A stretch of 64,000 nt of DNA from Bythopirellula polymerisocia. Lineage in GTDB: Bacteria > Planctomycetota > Planctomycetia > Pirellulales > Lacipirellulaceae. The notes beneath the pieces were generated by a model that did no database searches, had not been told where the DNA came from, and worked only from the letters and a program-made list of their open reading frames with translations. Shown in pieces: positions 16,210 to 25,601 of this stretch. A program made the translations under genes and the position numbers. Every line of letters begins with the position of its first letter. Within the stretch, counting starts at the first letter, position 1. Location of the stretch: positions 310,001-374,000 of the forward strand of contig NZ_SJPS01000005.1 in assembly GCF_007860015.1 (NCBI RefSeq). Direction: 5' to 3'.

Positions 16210-17412
16210 TCACATAATTGCTTTGGTACGCGTTATATACCAGTCCACGCAGCCAGCCAGGATGTGCTGCAAGAGCGTGGCGAGGACGATTAGCAATATC
16301 ACGCGCGGTTCCTGTTGAAGCACCTCGCCAGCGAGCACTAATGCCAAACCCGTGTGCTTCATACTAAATGCAAAAACGAGTGCTGTCGTTGATTCTTTGT
16401 CTTGTTTAGTCAAACGGGCCAGTATCCATGCGGTGGCAACCCCCAGCAATTGTAAGGCAACGGCGAGCGCACCTGCGAGAAAAATTGCTCCCCAGGTGGG
16501 ACGCTTCAATAAGTCTGGCAATGCCAATGAGGCATTCGTGTAATTGAGTGTCAATAAGGCGAGTGCGCTGACGAAGCGAATCCTGCTCCTTATTTGTTCG
16601 ATAAACACCGAACCTGCAAGTCGATTGAAAGTCATTCCCGCCAAAGACGGAAGAATTACCCAGGCAATGAAGAAAGTTCCAGTGAATCGCTTCACCAATT
16701 CTTCACTATGAACCGTGTCTTGTGGCGAAAGTGCCAAGCCCATTAACTTCAGTACTTGAGGAGTTACCAGGGGGCTCAAAAGGATCGTCAGTACGATCAA
16801 TCCCAAGCCCAATGCGACATTGCCACGCGAGTTTTGTGTCCAGGCGACCGAAGAATTGGCTACCGGCATCGCAGCTACAAGGGCCAAGCCAACAAGCAGG
16901 CCACTAGTCGTGGCCTCTCCGAGTGCTAAGGGGAGGATCCATCCCAAGACTCCGACAAAAATGCTTGGCACCAACCAGATGCAAATCAGCCCCAAGAGCA
17001 AAATGCCGGGGCGAAGCAAAAGCTGCCACACCTGTTCCCAGCGGACCACAGCCGCTGCACAGAACAAGAGCATCGCTAGCAGCAGCATGGGAGTCGTGAC
17101 TTCGCCTGCATAGGGATACCCCCAAGAGAGCTGGCGAATCATCAGCCCGGGGCCTGGCAGGAATGCCGCTAAGACGTAGCATCCTACTAGTAACCACAGG
17201 AAATGAAGATGAATCCACTCAAGAATGTTGGAAAATCCATTCTTGCTAGATTGTTTGCCGTTGCCTGTGGGTTCAGCCAATGTCATAAGATTCGGAACGT
17301 TAATACTTGGGTAGGACTCACGGAAACAACCGAACCGCGCCGCAGAATTCTCTAGAATAACAGAACTTGTGGCTGGATTCATCACCAGTCGGAATACCAC
17401 TGAACCCTCCAA
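16210..17412 (-). CDS. Bile acid:sodium symporter (BASS)-family transporter
   Basis: A 400-residue polytopic membrane protein with about 9-10 helices after an N-terminal extension. The segment AAMPVANSSVAWTQNSRGN fits the first crossing motif of the BASS fold and FSMKHTGLALVLAGEVL fits the second. The first 42 residues are polar and may not be translated: an ATG at 17286 (MTLAEPTG) is an alternative start that fits the usual family length better. Substrate unknown; relatives carry organic anions with sodium. It is divergent from the MFS gene, with 111 bp between the starts. It belongs to a different branch from the SBF-like transporter at 3866. Confidence 0.8.
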   Translation of the reverse strand: MEGSVVFRLVMNPATSSVILENSAARFGCFRESYPSINVPNLMTLAEPTGNGKQSSKNGFSNILEWIHLHFLWLLVGCYVLAAFLPGPGLMIRQLSWGYPYAGEVTTPMLLLAMLLFCAAAVVRWEQVWQLLLRPGILLLGLICIWLVPSIFVGVLGWILPLALGEATTSGLLVGLALVAAMPVANSSVAWTQNSRGNVALGLGLIVLTILLSPLVTPQVLKLMGLALSPQDTVHSEELVKRFTGTFFIAWVILPSLAGMTFNRLAGSVFIEQIRSRIRFVSALALLTLNYTNASLALPDLLKRPTWGAIFLAGALAVALQLLGVATAWILARLTKQDKESTTALVFAFSMKHTGLALVLAGEVLQQEPRVILLIVLATLLQHILAGCVDWYITRTKAIM

Positions 17413-17523
17413 GAATCGCTAGTGTCTAAGCTCGCCGAGGACTCTACAATGAGTCTTACCCCGCAATCCCTCCCACCGTTCCCGAGGGCATGACCCTGTC
17501 CTCCCCACCTTGTACCAATCGCA

Positions 17524-18855
17524 ATGTCCACGCCGAGCGCAGAAACTGCGGAATTACTGAGCGCTGCCACACAATCGGCAGTTTCTATTCGAGAACCTCT
17601 CGCCGGTCAGCAAGAAACTAGTTTTCCCATTTTTTACGGCTGGGTCATTCTGCCTTTGGCAATTGCCATGATGCTGGCCACTAGCCCGGGACAGACTTTT
17701 GGGGTTAGTTACTTTAACGATCAGTTCATCGCTGAATTTGGGTTGAGCAATACTGCCTTGGCTAGTACCTATCTGGTCGCAACCTTGTTGGCTGCCCTGT
17801 CGCTCACTTCGATCGGTTCGTTGATCGATCGCTTTGGCATTCGTCGTATGTCGATCGTAGGATTTCTCACAATGGCTGGAGCGTGTGTGTTTGCCTCGCA
17901 AGCCAGCGGGCTCGTAACGCTGTTCATTTCGTTTCTGCTGCTGCGGATGTTTGGTCCCGGAACAATGACATTGCTTGCCAACAATACTCTGGCTGCTTGG
18001 TTCGATCGCCGCTTGGGACTGGTCAGTAGCATTGCCCAAGTTTCGATGGCCGGGGCTTGGGGGCTAGTTCCTGTCGCGATTGTCGGCTTGATTGATGCCG
18101 TCGGTTGGCGAGGCACTTATCTAGTTTTTGCTGCGATTATGGTAGGAGGTTTCCTGCCACTAGTGGCTCTGTTTCTTCGTCAGTCGCCCCGCGAAATCGG
18201 ACAAGTACCCGACGGGCTCAGGTTTCACGCAGCCAAGAAACATAAATCGTTCAGCTATGGCAACGAATTAACGCTTCGCGAAACAACTCAGCATCGTGCC
18301 TACTGGATACTTTTGATTTCCACAGCGGTCTGGTCGCTGGTGGGGACAGGCCTAGTCTTCCATCTGGTCGCGGTTTTTCGTGCCCGTGGTTTCACCGCAC
18401 AGGACTCTACGGTAGCAGTCAGTTCGGTGGCCTTGGCCATGGCAGCCACACAGATCGTGGGAGGAGTCTTGGCAGATCGTTTGGCGATGCGGTGGCTATT
18501 GGTAACCGCGATGGCACTGATCGGATTGGGATGTGTAGTGCTTGCGACTGCTGCTGACATACAATCGCTTATCTTGGGATACGGGACCTATGGATGTGGC
18601 CAAGGGATAAAATCCGTGATCGCAGGTACAGCTTGGGCTCGCTATTTTGGTCGAACCCACTTGGGGAAGATTCGTGGCACCTCACTCACTGCCGCCGTCG
18701 GAGCCAGCGCCGTCGGCCCAGTGGTGATGGGTGTCAGCGTCGATTATCTGGGCGGGTTTACCCCCTCAATGTGGTTGTTTGCCGCGATGGCAGGTGCGTG
18801 TGCCGTCGCCGGTTTCTGGGCGACTCCGCCGATGGCAGCTCAATCGCAAGCTTAA
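17524..18855 (+). CDS. Major facilitator superfamily (MFS) transporter
   Basis: A 443-residue transporter with 12 predicted helices in two halves. The loop between helices 2 and 3 carries the MFS signature as GSLIDRFGIRRM, and the second half repeats it as GGVLADRLAMRW. The opening YGWVILPLAIAMMLATSPGQTFGVSYF resembles the oxalate/formate and monocarboxylate branch (MCT-like), whose members begin with a similar Gly-Trp-rich helix and a proline-glycine turn. An organic anion substrate is therefore likely but not certain. Residues 1-30 are a polar cytoplasmic tail. Downstream comes the Uma2 gene, which has its own promoter. Confidence 0.9.
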   Translation: MSTPSAETAELLSAATQSAVSIREPLAGQQETSFPIFYGWVILPLAIAMMLATSPGQTFGVSYFNDQFIAEFGLSNTALASTYLVATLLAALSLTSIGSLIDRFGIRRMSIVGFLTMAGACVFASQASGLVTLFISFLLLRMFGPGTMTLLANNTLAAWFDRRLGLVSSIAQVSMAGAWGLVPVAIVGLIDAVGWRGTYLVFAAIMVGGFLPLVALFLRQSPREIGQVPDGLRFHAAKKHKSFSYGNELTLRETTQHRAYWILLISTAVWSLVGTGLVFHLVAVFRARGFTAQDSTVAVSSVALAMAATQIVGGVLADRLAMRWLLVTAMALIGLGCVVLATAADIQSLILGYGTYGCGQGIKSVIAGTAWARYFGRTHLGKIRGTSLTAAVGASAVGPVVMGVSVDYLGGFTPSMWLFAAMAGACAVAGFWATPPMAAQSQA

Positions 18856-18911
18856 CTACCTCCTCGGTCTTCTGTGATCTGTTCCAGCGTGGCATCGCGT
18901 GCCCAGTGTGT

Positions 18912-18917
18912 TATAAT
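18912..18917 (+). promoter_or_regulatory. Consensus -10 box for a leaderless Uma2 transcript
   Basis: A perfect TATAAT ends seven bases before the ATG at 18924. Transcription should therefore begin at or next to the start codon, and no ribosome binding site is present, which predicts a leaderless mRNA. The -35 region (about 18889-18894, GTGGCA) matches the consensus poorly. Confidence 0.6.
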
Positions 18918-18923
18918 TTTAGC

Positions 18924-19469
18924 ATGAGCAGTTCCACTCTTGTCACCGCTGAGGAACTTTTTCTGCGCTCCGGCGATGGCTGTCGCTATGAACTCATTGC
19001 CGGAGAATTGAACATGATGTCCCCCTCTGGTTGGCGGCATGGTGAAGTCCTAGGAAATTTGCACACATTGCTTGGAAGCTACGTACGCCAACATGATATG
19101 GGTCTGATCTTTGGTGCGGAAACTGGATTCAAGCTCGCGTGTAATCCCGATACGGTACGCGCGCCGGACATCGCTTTTATTGCTAACGAGCATCTACCTG
19201 CTGCGAAACCGACCGAAGCCTATTGGCCGGGCGCGCCTGACTTGGCAGTAGAGGTACTCTCTCCCAACGACAGCCCTGATGAGGTAGCACAGAAGACCAA
19301 GGCCTGGTTGGCCGCTGGTGCGATCGTCTGGATCGTCGATCCAGAAAACGAGTCCGTGAGTTGTCACATATCGGCTTCTGACATCCGAGTCTACTCGGCG
19401 GGAAAAAGACTCATGGGTGGTCCGGTTGTGCCAGGATTTGAATGTGAGATCGATGAGATATTTGATTGA
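18924..19469 (+). CDS. Uma2 family putative endonuclease (DUF820)
   Basis: A 181-residue protein of the Uma2 family, a PD-(D/E)XK nuclease-fold group expanded in cyanobacteria and planctomycetes. Seen: YELIAGEL near the N-terminus, SPSGWRHGEVLGNL, the metal-binding pair APDIAFI and DLAVEVLSPNDS, then KTKAWLAAGAIVWIVDP. All expected catalytic positions (Asp, Glu-x-Leu, Lys) are present. The biological role of Uma2 proteins is unknown; a link to mobile DNA has been proposed. The start was set at 18924 from the family N-terminus and the TATAAT seven bases upstream; the frame is open far upstream but there it only overlaps the MFS gene. It is convergent with the yceH-like gene, 19 bp apart. Confidence 0.88.
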   Translation: MSSSTLVTAEELFLRSGDGCRYELIAGELNMMSPSGWRHGEVLGNLHTLLGSYVRQHDMGLIFGAETGFKLACNPDTVRAPDIAFIANEHLPAAKPTEAYWPGAPDLAVEVLSPNDSPDEVAQKTKAWLAAGAIVWIVDPENESVSCHISASDIRVYSAGKRLMGGPVVPGFECEIDEIFD

Positions 19470-19488
19470 AGAAGCGAAGCGTGTCGTC

Positions 19489-20256
19489 TCACACGCCCAG
19501 TTGCCGTTTTAAATCGTCCAATTCGTTCCGCAAATTTTGTATTTCCTCTGAGAGTTCTTCTCGCAACTCAGCCATTTCTCGCTTGAGATCACTTGAGTCT
19601 TCTCGGTGGTTGACCTGCGCGGGTGCAGCAGGGGCTGCAGTTCGCACTGGTGGTGGAGCAGGAGAATCCTCTTCATCGGTTAGAGGCTCATCTCCCACCG
19701 TGACATTCCCATGCTCGGCCCGGACTTTGGCCAGTTCCTGATCTTGATAGAGGGCATGAGTCAGGACGCAGCCCCGACCAGGAGGGGTCAATAGGATGAT
19801 GAGTTTCTTCTGTCGCAGACTCTCAACCAATGGCCTTAATTCGGTGATTCCAGAGATCGGCTCCATTCGCGCCGCCCGGGCACGCAGCTCCCCGATAGTC
19901 TGTGCCCCGCGCAGCAACAACTCAGCCATCACAGCGAGTTCGCGCTTATCGACACCCAGCCAGTCGTAGGCCAAATGCCGATATTTCTCGACTCGCCCAT
20001 CCCCTTGAATTGCCGCCACGGCACCGACTTTTCGCAGGCTCTCAAGGGCACTGTCAACTTGCTCTTCGTCGAGCTGCATCTGGGGGAAACGATTACTTTT
20101 CTGATTGCAACCATTGACCAAGGCATTCAGGGATAGAGGATAGTTATCGGGCGTCGTCTTTGCCTTTTCCACAAGTACCCCCAGGACGCGGCGTTCGATG
20201 CGTTCCAGGGGATGCCAGCGGGGGCCTTCAGGTGCAGGGGCTGCTTCAGGATTCAT
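19489..20256 (-). CDS. yceH: YceH family protein (DUF480) with C-terminal coiled coil
   Basis: A 255-residue protein, slightly longer than E. coli YceH (about 215). The family core opens with ERRVLGVLVEKAKTTPDNYP and LNALVNGCNQKSNR, forming the first winged-helix unit. A second unit follows with RELAVMAELLLRGAQT and GELRARAARM. After a Pro/Ala-rich linker (about 190-215) the last 40 residues form a charged coiled coil (heptads of Glu, Leu, Arg) that could drive oligomerisation. Winged-helix folds usually bind DNA, but the role of YceH is not established. The start at 20256 was chosen because it gives the family N-terminus and has GGAG about ten bases upstream. It is divergent from alaS. Confidence 0.9.
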   Translation of the reverse strand: MNPEAAPAPEGPRWHPLERIERRVLGVLVEKAKTTPDNYPLSLNALVNGCNQKSNRFPQMQLDEEQVDSALESLRKVGAVAAIQGDGRVEKYRHLAYDWLGVDKRELAVMAELLLRGAQTIGELRARAARMEPISGITELRPLVESLRQKKLIILLTPPGRGCVLTHALYQDQELAKVRAEHGNVTVGDEPLTDEEDSPAPPPVRTAAPAAPAQVNHREDSSDLKREMAELREELSEEIQNLRNELDDLKRQLGV

Positions 20257-20434
20257 GTTATTTAGGCTCCAGGCTATGGAATTCTTAGCCGAGAGTATAC
20301 GAATCAGTGTGCTGCGGTGCGAGAGGCCTAAAGGGCTACTCCACCTCCTGTCCGAATAGTTGCCCTGCCGCAGCTGCCGAGACTGCGGTATATTTTGGGT
20401 TTTCTCTCCCATTCTGACCCCATACCAACTCCGC

Positions 20435-23260
20435 ATGAAAACCGACGAGCTTCGCGAAAAATATCTGGCGTTCTTTGAAACTAAAGGCCACACACGTGTG
20501 GCCAGCGACGTATTGGTTCCCACTTGGGACCCTTCGGTGCTGTTCACGCCTGCGGGGATGAATCAGTTCAAAGATCACTTTCTCGGTAAAGTGAAGCTGG
20601 ACTACACGCGTGCTACTAGTTGCCAGAAATGTCTTCGGACCGGCGACATCGACAATGTCGGTCGCACTGCCTACCACCATACGTTTTTTGAGATGCTGGG
20701 TAATTTTAGCTTCGGCGATTACTTCAAACGGGATGCCATTAACTGGGCGTGGGAGTTTCTTACCGACAAAAAATGGCTTGGCATAAACCCAGATCGATTG
20801 ACTGTCACTGTCTATCTCGATGATGAGGAAGCCGGAGAAATATGGGCCAAGGATATCGGTCTGGCCAAAGCGAAGATTGAGCGTCTCGACGAAGGGGAGA
20901 ATTTCTGGCCCGCCAGCGCCCCGAGCCAAGGTCCCGACGGCGTCTGTGGTCCTTGTAGTGAGATCTACTTTCACCCCGATGAAGGCAAGTCGGTCGAAAT
21001 TTGGAACTTGGTCTTTACACAGTTCAATCGAGTCGGAGACCCACCGGAAAATCTGCGACCCCTCCCTTCTAAGAATATCGACACGGGCATGGGGCTTGAA
21101 AGGACTGTGGCGACGTTGCAAGGAGTACCGACTAATTACCACATCGACAACTTGATGCCTATTGTGCAGGCCGCGGCGGAAGTGTGCGGTGTGAAGTACA
21201 CGCTCGACAGCGACGCGGGCCGACGTTGCCGGCGGATCACCGACCATGTACGGGCCTGCACGTTTGCCGTCCATGAGAATGTCTATCCCGGCGCGAACAA
21301 GGAAAAGTATGTGGTCAAACGCCTGCTTCGGCGGGCTGTGCTTGATGGGCACCAGTTGGGACTCCGCGATCCGTTTCTGTTCAAACTAGTACCATTTGTG
21401 GTCGAGGCCATGCGGAGTGCCTATCCAGAACTCACCGAAACTACCGAACGCGTTGCGAGCGTGATTCAACAAGAAGAAGCTAATTTCTTTGGCACCATTG
21501 ACGCGGGACTGAACAGGATTGACCGTGTCTTTGAAGACATGCGGAAGGAAAACCGCGTGAAGGTCGAGGGGGGTGTTGCCGCAGAACTTTACCAGACTTT
21601 TGGGGTCCCTCCTGAGCTATTCGAAGCACTCGCCGCCGAGCACAATCTCACATTCGACTGGGAGGGCTACACCCGCGCGATGGAACTTCATGGCGAAGCT
21701 TCCGGCAAAGTGCAGCACACAGTGATGGGGGCCAAAGGGCCACTCGATTCGCTAAAGCATGCACTCCACAGCACCCCTTTTCTGGGCTATGAAACCACTG
21801 AAGCCGCCGCCGTCGTGAAAGGAATCGTGGTCGGCGAGTCGCCTGATGATCACCTATGCGATCAACTCGACGACCTGAGTCACAAAGCCGTGCGGGTTGT
21901 GCTGGATCAGTCTCCCTTTTACGGAGAAAGTGGCGGCCAGGTTGGGGACTCCGGCAAGATTATCGGCAAAGATTTCGAATTCCAGGTCTCTGATAGCCAT
22001 AAAGACGGGCAATTGATTGTCCATTTAGGGCAGCTCACCAAGGGAGTCATTCGCGAGGGGGATGCCGTCCAAGCGATCGTGGATACCGACAGACGCCAGG
22101 GAATTCGCCGAGCTCACTCTGCCACGCACATCCTCCATCATGCCTTGCAAAAACACTTAGGCACCCACGCTCAACAGCAGGGAAGCAAGGTGGACTGCGA
22201 TTGGCTCCGGTTCGACTTTACCAACCTCAGCCCAGTGACTGCCGAGCAAATAAGTGCCATTACGCAAGATGTGAATAAACATGTAGATGAAGCTAAGCCG
22301 GTAAAGTGGGAAACTTTGCCGCTGGCTGAGGCTCGCAAGCAGGGAGCAATGATGCTCTTCGGAGAGAAGTATCCCGACCCCGTGCGGATGGTATCCATGG
22401 GTAGCTTCAGCAAAGAGCTTTGCGGTGGCACCCACTTGGACAATACCGCAGAGGTTGAGGCGTTTGAAGTACTTAGCGAAGAAGGGGTCTCTGCGGGGAC
22501 TCGGCGAATCGTGGCACTCACAGGTCCGCAGGCGACTCAATATTCCGATCAAGTCTGCACAGCCGTTCGTAGCGCATCAGAAACTATTGGATGTGCTCAA
22601 CTGGCCCTGGCCTCAAATGTCTCCGATTTACTTGAGAAGCAGCGTGATCTCAAGAAATTACTCACCTCAGGAGGAGTCCTTCCCAACTCCGATGCGGGAG
22701 AAATGGCGACCAACCTCAGCTCGGAAGAGCCGAAGCCCTCTCAAGCAAAAGAGATTCTCACACAAGTCGCCAAAATGCTGTCCGTCTCACCCCTGGCCGT
22801 TCCTGAGCGAGTTGTCGCCCTCAATGAAGAGGTCCTTGCCTTGCGCGACCGGTTGGCCCAACGTGCAGCGGCTGGACCCTTGTCGGCCGATGCGCTTCTG
22901 GCGGAAGCGACAAAAGTGGGAGATGTCCAAGTTGTGGTGGCCGAGGCACCTACGGCCGATGCGAATTTGATGCGGCAATTGATCGATCAAATCCGCCAAA
23001 AGGTTTCCTTAAGCGCCGTTCTGCTAGCCGCAACCGAGGGAGACGACAAAGTTACACTTGTGGCTGGTATCTCGAAAGACCTACAGGCACTTGGTGGCCA
23101 TGCTGGTAATTGGATCAAACCTGTAGCCCAAGCACTGGGAGGGGGCGGAGGAGGACGTCCCGATTTAGCTCAAGCCGGCGGTAAGGAACCCGAGCGACTT
23201 TCTGAGGCACTAGAAGTCGCCCGACATACGATCGCAAATATGATCGAAGGAAAAAGCTGA
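20435..23260 (+). CDS. alaS: Alanyl-tRNA synthetase
   Basis: A 941-residue class II synthetase that charges tRNA-Ala. The catalytic core starts at once (MKTDELREKYLAFFETKGH) with the class II motifs in TPAGMNQFKDHFLG, the ARTAYHHTFFEMLGNFSFGDY-like region and GMGLERT. The editing domain has the zinc motif HSATHILHHAL and CGGTH, both complete, so mis-charged Ser or Gly should be cleared. The C-terminal DHHA1 domain ends with the Gly-rich GGGGGGRPDLAQAGGK. At 941 residues it is longer than E. coli AlaS (876). Part of the extra length is a Ser/Pro-rich linker around residues 745-790 between editing domain and C-terminal domain. The start at 20435 matches the family N-terminus. It is divergent from yceH. 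Confidence 0.97.
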   Translation: MKTDELREKYLAFFETKGHTRVASDVLVPTWDPSVLFTPAGMNQFKDHFLGKVKLDYTRATSCQKCLRTGDIDNVGRTAYHHTFFEMLGNFSFGDYFKRDAINWAWEFLTDKKWLGINPDRLTVTVYLDDEEAGEIWAKDIGLAKAKIERLDEGENFWPASAPSQGPDGVCGPCSEIYFHPDEGKSVEIWNLVFTQFNRVGDPPENLRPLPSKNIDTGMGLERTVATLQGVPTNYHIDNLMPIVQAAAEVCGVKYTLDSDAGRRCRRITDHVRACTFAVHENVYPGANKEKYVVKRLLRRAVLDGHQLGLRDPFLFKLVPFVVEAMRSAYPELTETTERVASVIQQEEANFFGTIDAGLNRIDRVFEDMRKENRVKVEGGVAAELYQTFGVPPELFEALAAEHNLTFDWEGYTRAMELHGEASGKVQHTVMGAKGPLDSLKHALHSTPFLGYETTEAAAVVKGIVVGESPDDHLCDQLDDLSHKAVRVVLDQSPFYGESGGQVGDSGKIIGKDFEFQVSDSHKDGQLIVHLGQLTKGVIREGDAVQAIVDTDRRQGIRRAHSATHILHHALQKHLGTHAQQQGSKVDCDWLRFDFTNLSPVTAEQISAITQDVNKHVDEAKPVKWETLPLAEARKQGAMMLFGEKYPDPVRMVSMGSFSKELCGGTHLDNTAEVEAFEVLSEEGVSAGTRRIVALTGPQATQYSDQVCTAVRSASETIGCAQLALASNVSDLLEKQRDLKKLLTSGGVLPNSDAGEMATNLSSEEPKPSQAKEILTQVAKMLSVSPLAVPERVVALNEEVLALRDRLAQRAAAGPLSADALLAEATKVGDVQVVVAEAPTADANLMRQLIDQIRQKVSLSAVLLAATEGDDKVTLVAGISKDLQALGGHAGNWIKPVAQALGGGGGGRPDLAQAGGKEPERLSEALEVARHTIANMIEGKS

Positions 23261-23505
23261 AAGGCGAAATGCTAGCTGGACATTGTGAGCTGGCGAGTTG
23301 AAAGTAGATCGCTATTTGCTTTTGAGCGAGATTTCCCCTAACTCATTCACCTACATCACTCTTCAGAAAATAAAGATTCGGTAGATTTCTATTGTCCCAG
23401 GAATGCATGCAGGTATAGAATGAATACAGGGGGAGCAGTTGAGAAGGATTTCTCTTTATAATCTACGCCCAAAACAGGCTGCCGTAGGCGGCTCTTCCTG
23501 GCGGC

Positions 23506-23877
23506 ATGTTTGGACGGAACCAAGACTGGAGCAATGCCATGAGAATCGATCGTGGACCCGATTGGTTAATCGTGCAGTTAACACCCACGGATGAACCATT
23601 CGACAATCTTGCTGACCGCTTGTGGTCTCTGTTGGACCAACACTTTGTCTATCGACTCGTGCTGGAAATGGACTACGTCGATTTCCTTCCCAGTCAGATG
23701 ATGGGACAATTGGTCATGTTGCACAAGCGCGTGCTCAAACGAGGGGGCTCACTTCGTTTGTCGGGGCTTTCCCCGGAATGTCTCGAAGCAATTCACGTCT
23801 GCCGCCTGGATCAGGCACTGCCGCATTTTACGACCCGCACCGAAGCAATCTATGGCGAAGAATTGGAGCGAGTCTAG
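23506..23877 (+). CDS. STAS domain protein (anti-sigma factor antagonist-like)
   Basis: A 123-residue single-domain STAS protein. The core reads RLVLEMDYVDFLPSQMMGQLVMLHKRVLKRGGSLRLSGL, with the strand-loop-helix pattern of SpoIIAA-type antagonists. In phospho-switch members the loop has Asp-Ser; here the Asp is Pro while Ser is kept, so the Ser could still be phosphorylated by an anti-sigma kinase, but this is uncertain. No partner anti-sigma factor or phosphatase is adjacent, so it is an orphan. The ATG at 23506 is used; the second Met at residue 12 is an alternative. It is convergent with the GH10-like gene. The 245 bp upstream hold a TATAAT at about 23457 but no matching -35 box. Confidence 0.8.
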   Translation: MFGRNQDWSNAMRIDRGPDWLIVQLTPTDEPFDNLADRLWSLLDQHFVYRLVLEMDYVDFLPSQMMGQLVMLHKRVLKRGGSLRLSGLSPECLEAIHVCRLDQALPHFTTRTEAIYGEELERV

Positions 23878-23908
23878 ATTGGTCTCTCGCTCGAATACCG
23901 AACAAACG

Positions 23909-25390
23909 TCATAGCAGCGACTTGCGCAAGTCACACATCATTTCAAGTGTTGGCTTAGCCTTCTGTTTGGCATCGAACAGGCCGGCATGAGGGAATTCAT
24001 GCGGTTCGGCATCGGAAAGTTGGTTCCAGATAATCACCTGAACAGCGGAACGCGCCAGTAGCAAAGGTAGTACCGATCCTGCCCAATGCCGCTGGGAGTC
24101 CTGTCCGGTCACCTGAAATCCGATTGGCAGTTCCACTTCGATATTCTTCCTTGCTTTGGGATCGCGATTGCTATCACTTGCCGTCGAGATGCTAACCATT
24201 AGCGGCAGACCCCACATACTCCATTGATCGAGCAGTTTTCCCCATTCAATCGTGGGACGATGGAAACTTCCCCCGGGGTCGAAGCCCGCATTAATCTCTA
24301 AGGCGAATCCCGAAATACCCAGATCAGCTCTTACTAGCGCATCGGCATAGTGAGAAGGGGCAAGATCGTCCGACTGGCTCGCTAGGTACTCACCCCACGG
24401 CTGATCAAACGATACCACGGTGGGAGTGCGTGGATCAAGCCTGCGTACCAAGTCTAACGCATTAGCTACCAGATGCAGGCGTTGTTCTTCTTCCAACGAG
24501 AGCATCTTTCCCGTATTGATTCGAGACGCTACTAACCACAGATGGACTCGACCCGCATACCTTGTGACAACCGCGCGAACATGATCGAGCAGCAATTTCA
24601 TCAAGTTGTCGAAATCGCCATCCCACAACACCATCCAGTCAGGGATGCCACGATCATCAAGTTGTAGCAAAGGGCCTGCCGAGACCTTGAGTCCCGCCTT
24701 TTGGCACCAGGCGAGCTGGTCGTCAGTCTGTTTCCAATTCCGCTTGCCCTCACTTTGTTCGATGGCACGCCACGAAATCGGCAGCTGAACTATGTTGCAA
24801 GCCTCAACTAGCCGGCGGCGGACTTCGACACTGGGTAGATGCGGTCCTAGACTGACTCCCATGAGAGTCGAAACAGGGGTTTGATGCAATCGCGAAGCGG
24901 TTGCCTGGCGAGCGTACTCGGCTACCAATTCCTCCGAGGTACGCAGTGCCAGGGTGATGGCTTCGTTGGCTTTTTCAGCAGCAATCGTTGGATCTCCCTG
25001 GTTCGTCGCTGCCCGAGAGAATAGCAGAGTGGCATCGGAAAGATGCTCCTGCAGCAGTGCCGGTACTTCCATTCCTAGCCACTGCCAAATGAAAAGTCGA
25101 TTGCGAATCCGTTGAATCAATCCTCGAGCCAATTCAACTTCCAGCTGGTAAGGCAATGTGCGTTCCATGAGAGTAGCGGTCGCCAGAAAACATCGGCCTT
25201 GGCCATCGAGAAGCCAAGGGACGAAGAGGCAACCTGACTCACTATTGGAACGGTCGACAACTAGCTCGTTGCCTTCCCAGTGTGTGCGGGTCGCCCAAGG
25301 AATTTCCTCGGCTCCAGCTACATAGATGCGTTCCAGGCCACCTTCCGGAATGCGACTGGGATCCTGAAGTCGAAATCGCAATTGTCCCAT
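23909..25390 (-). CDS. GH10-like (xylanase-fold) protein that lacks the usual acid/base Glu
   Basis: A 493-residue protein. The first 170 residues form a beta-rich and helical N-terminal region. From about residue 180 a TIM barrel resembling glycoside hydrolase family 10 follows: LPISWRAIEQSEGKRNWKQTDD matches the conserved early barrel region with the substrate-like WKQTDD (compare W-xx-TD), and PGGSFHRPTIEW lies near the end. In GH10 the acid/base Glu sits in a Trp-x-Val-x-Asn-Glu strand; here the equivalent reads LWLVASRIN, with no Glu. The nucleophile strand may be FALEINAG. Activity is therefore doubtful, and a sugar-binding or altered role is possible. No signal peptide is visible. The start at 25390 was chosen over GTG 25417. 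Confidence 0.65.
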   Translation of the reverse strand: MGQLRFRLQDPSRIPEGGLERIYVAGAEEIPWATRTHWEGNELVVDRSNSESGCLFVPWLLDGQGRCFLATATLMERTLPYQLEVELARGLIQRIRNRLFIWQWLGMEVPALLQEHLSDATLLFSRAATNQGDPTIAAEKANEAITLALRTSEELVAEYARQATASRLHQTPVSTLMGVSLGPHLPSVEVRRRLVEACNIVQLPISWRAIEQSEGKRNWKQTDDQLAWCQKAGLKVSAGPLLQLDDRGIPDWMVLWDGDFDNLMKLLLDHVRAVVTRYAGRVHLWLVASRINTGKMLSLEEEQRLHLVANALDLVRRLDPRTPTVVSFDQPWGEYLASQSDDLAPSHYADALVRADLGISGFALEINAGFDPGGSFHRPTIEWGKLLDQWSMWGLPLMVSISTASDSNRDPKARKNIEVELPIGFQVTGQDSQRHWAGSVLPLLLARSAVQVIIWNQLSDAEPHEFPHAGLFDAKQKAKPTLEMMCDLRKSLL

Positions 25391-25601
25391 AAGGTGAGTT
25401 TCCCGGTACGCCCACACTTGGCTCGTTGCGTGTGGATCGGCTTGCCTGCCCTAATTCTTTATTCTAACAACTCTTCTTGCCGTTGGGGATGCCAACGAGG
25501 CGGGGTGCACGCCGATATCGCATTCCGCTATATTTAAAGTCTATCATCCGACGGTCTTCAATTCAGCAGAATTATAACATGTGCCTCCCCATGGATTCCC
25601 T

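Noticed and set aside
20336..21352. Minus-strand frame of 338 codons inside alaS
   Set aside because: It is antisense to the conserved catalytic core of alaS; no domain is recognisable.
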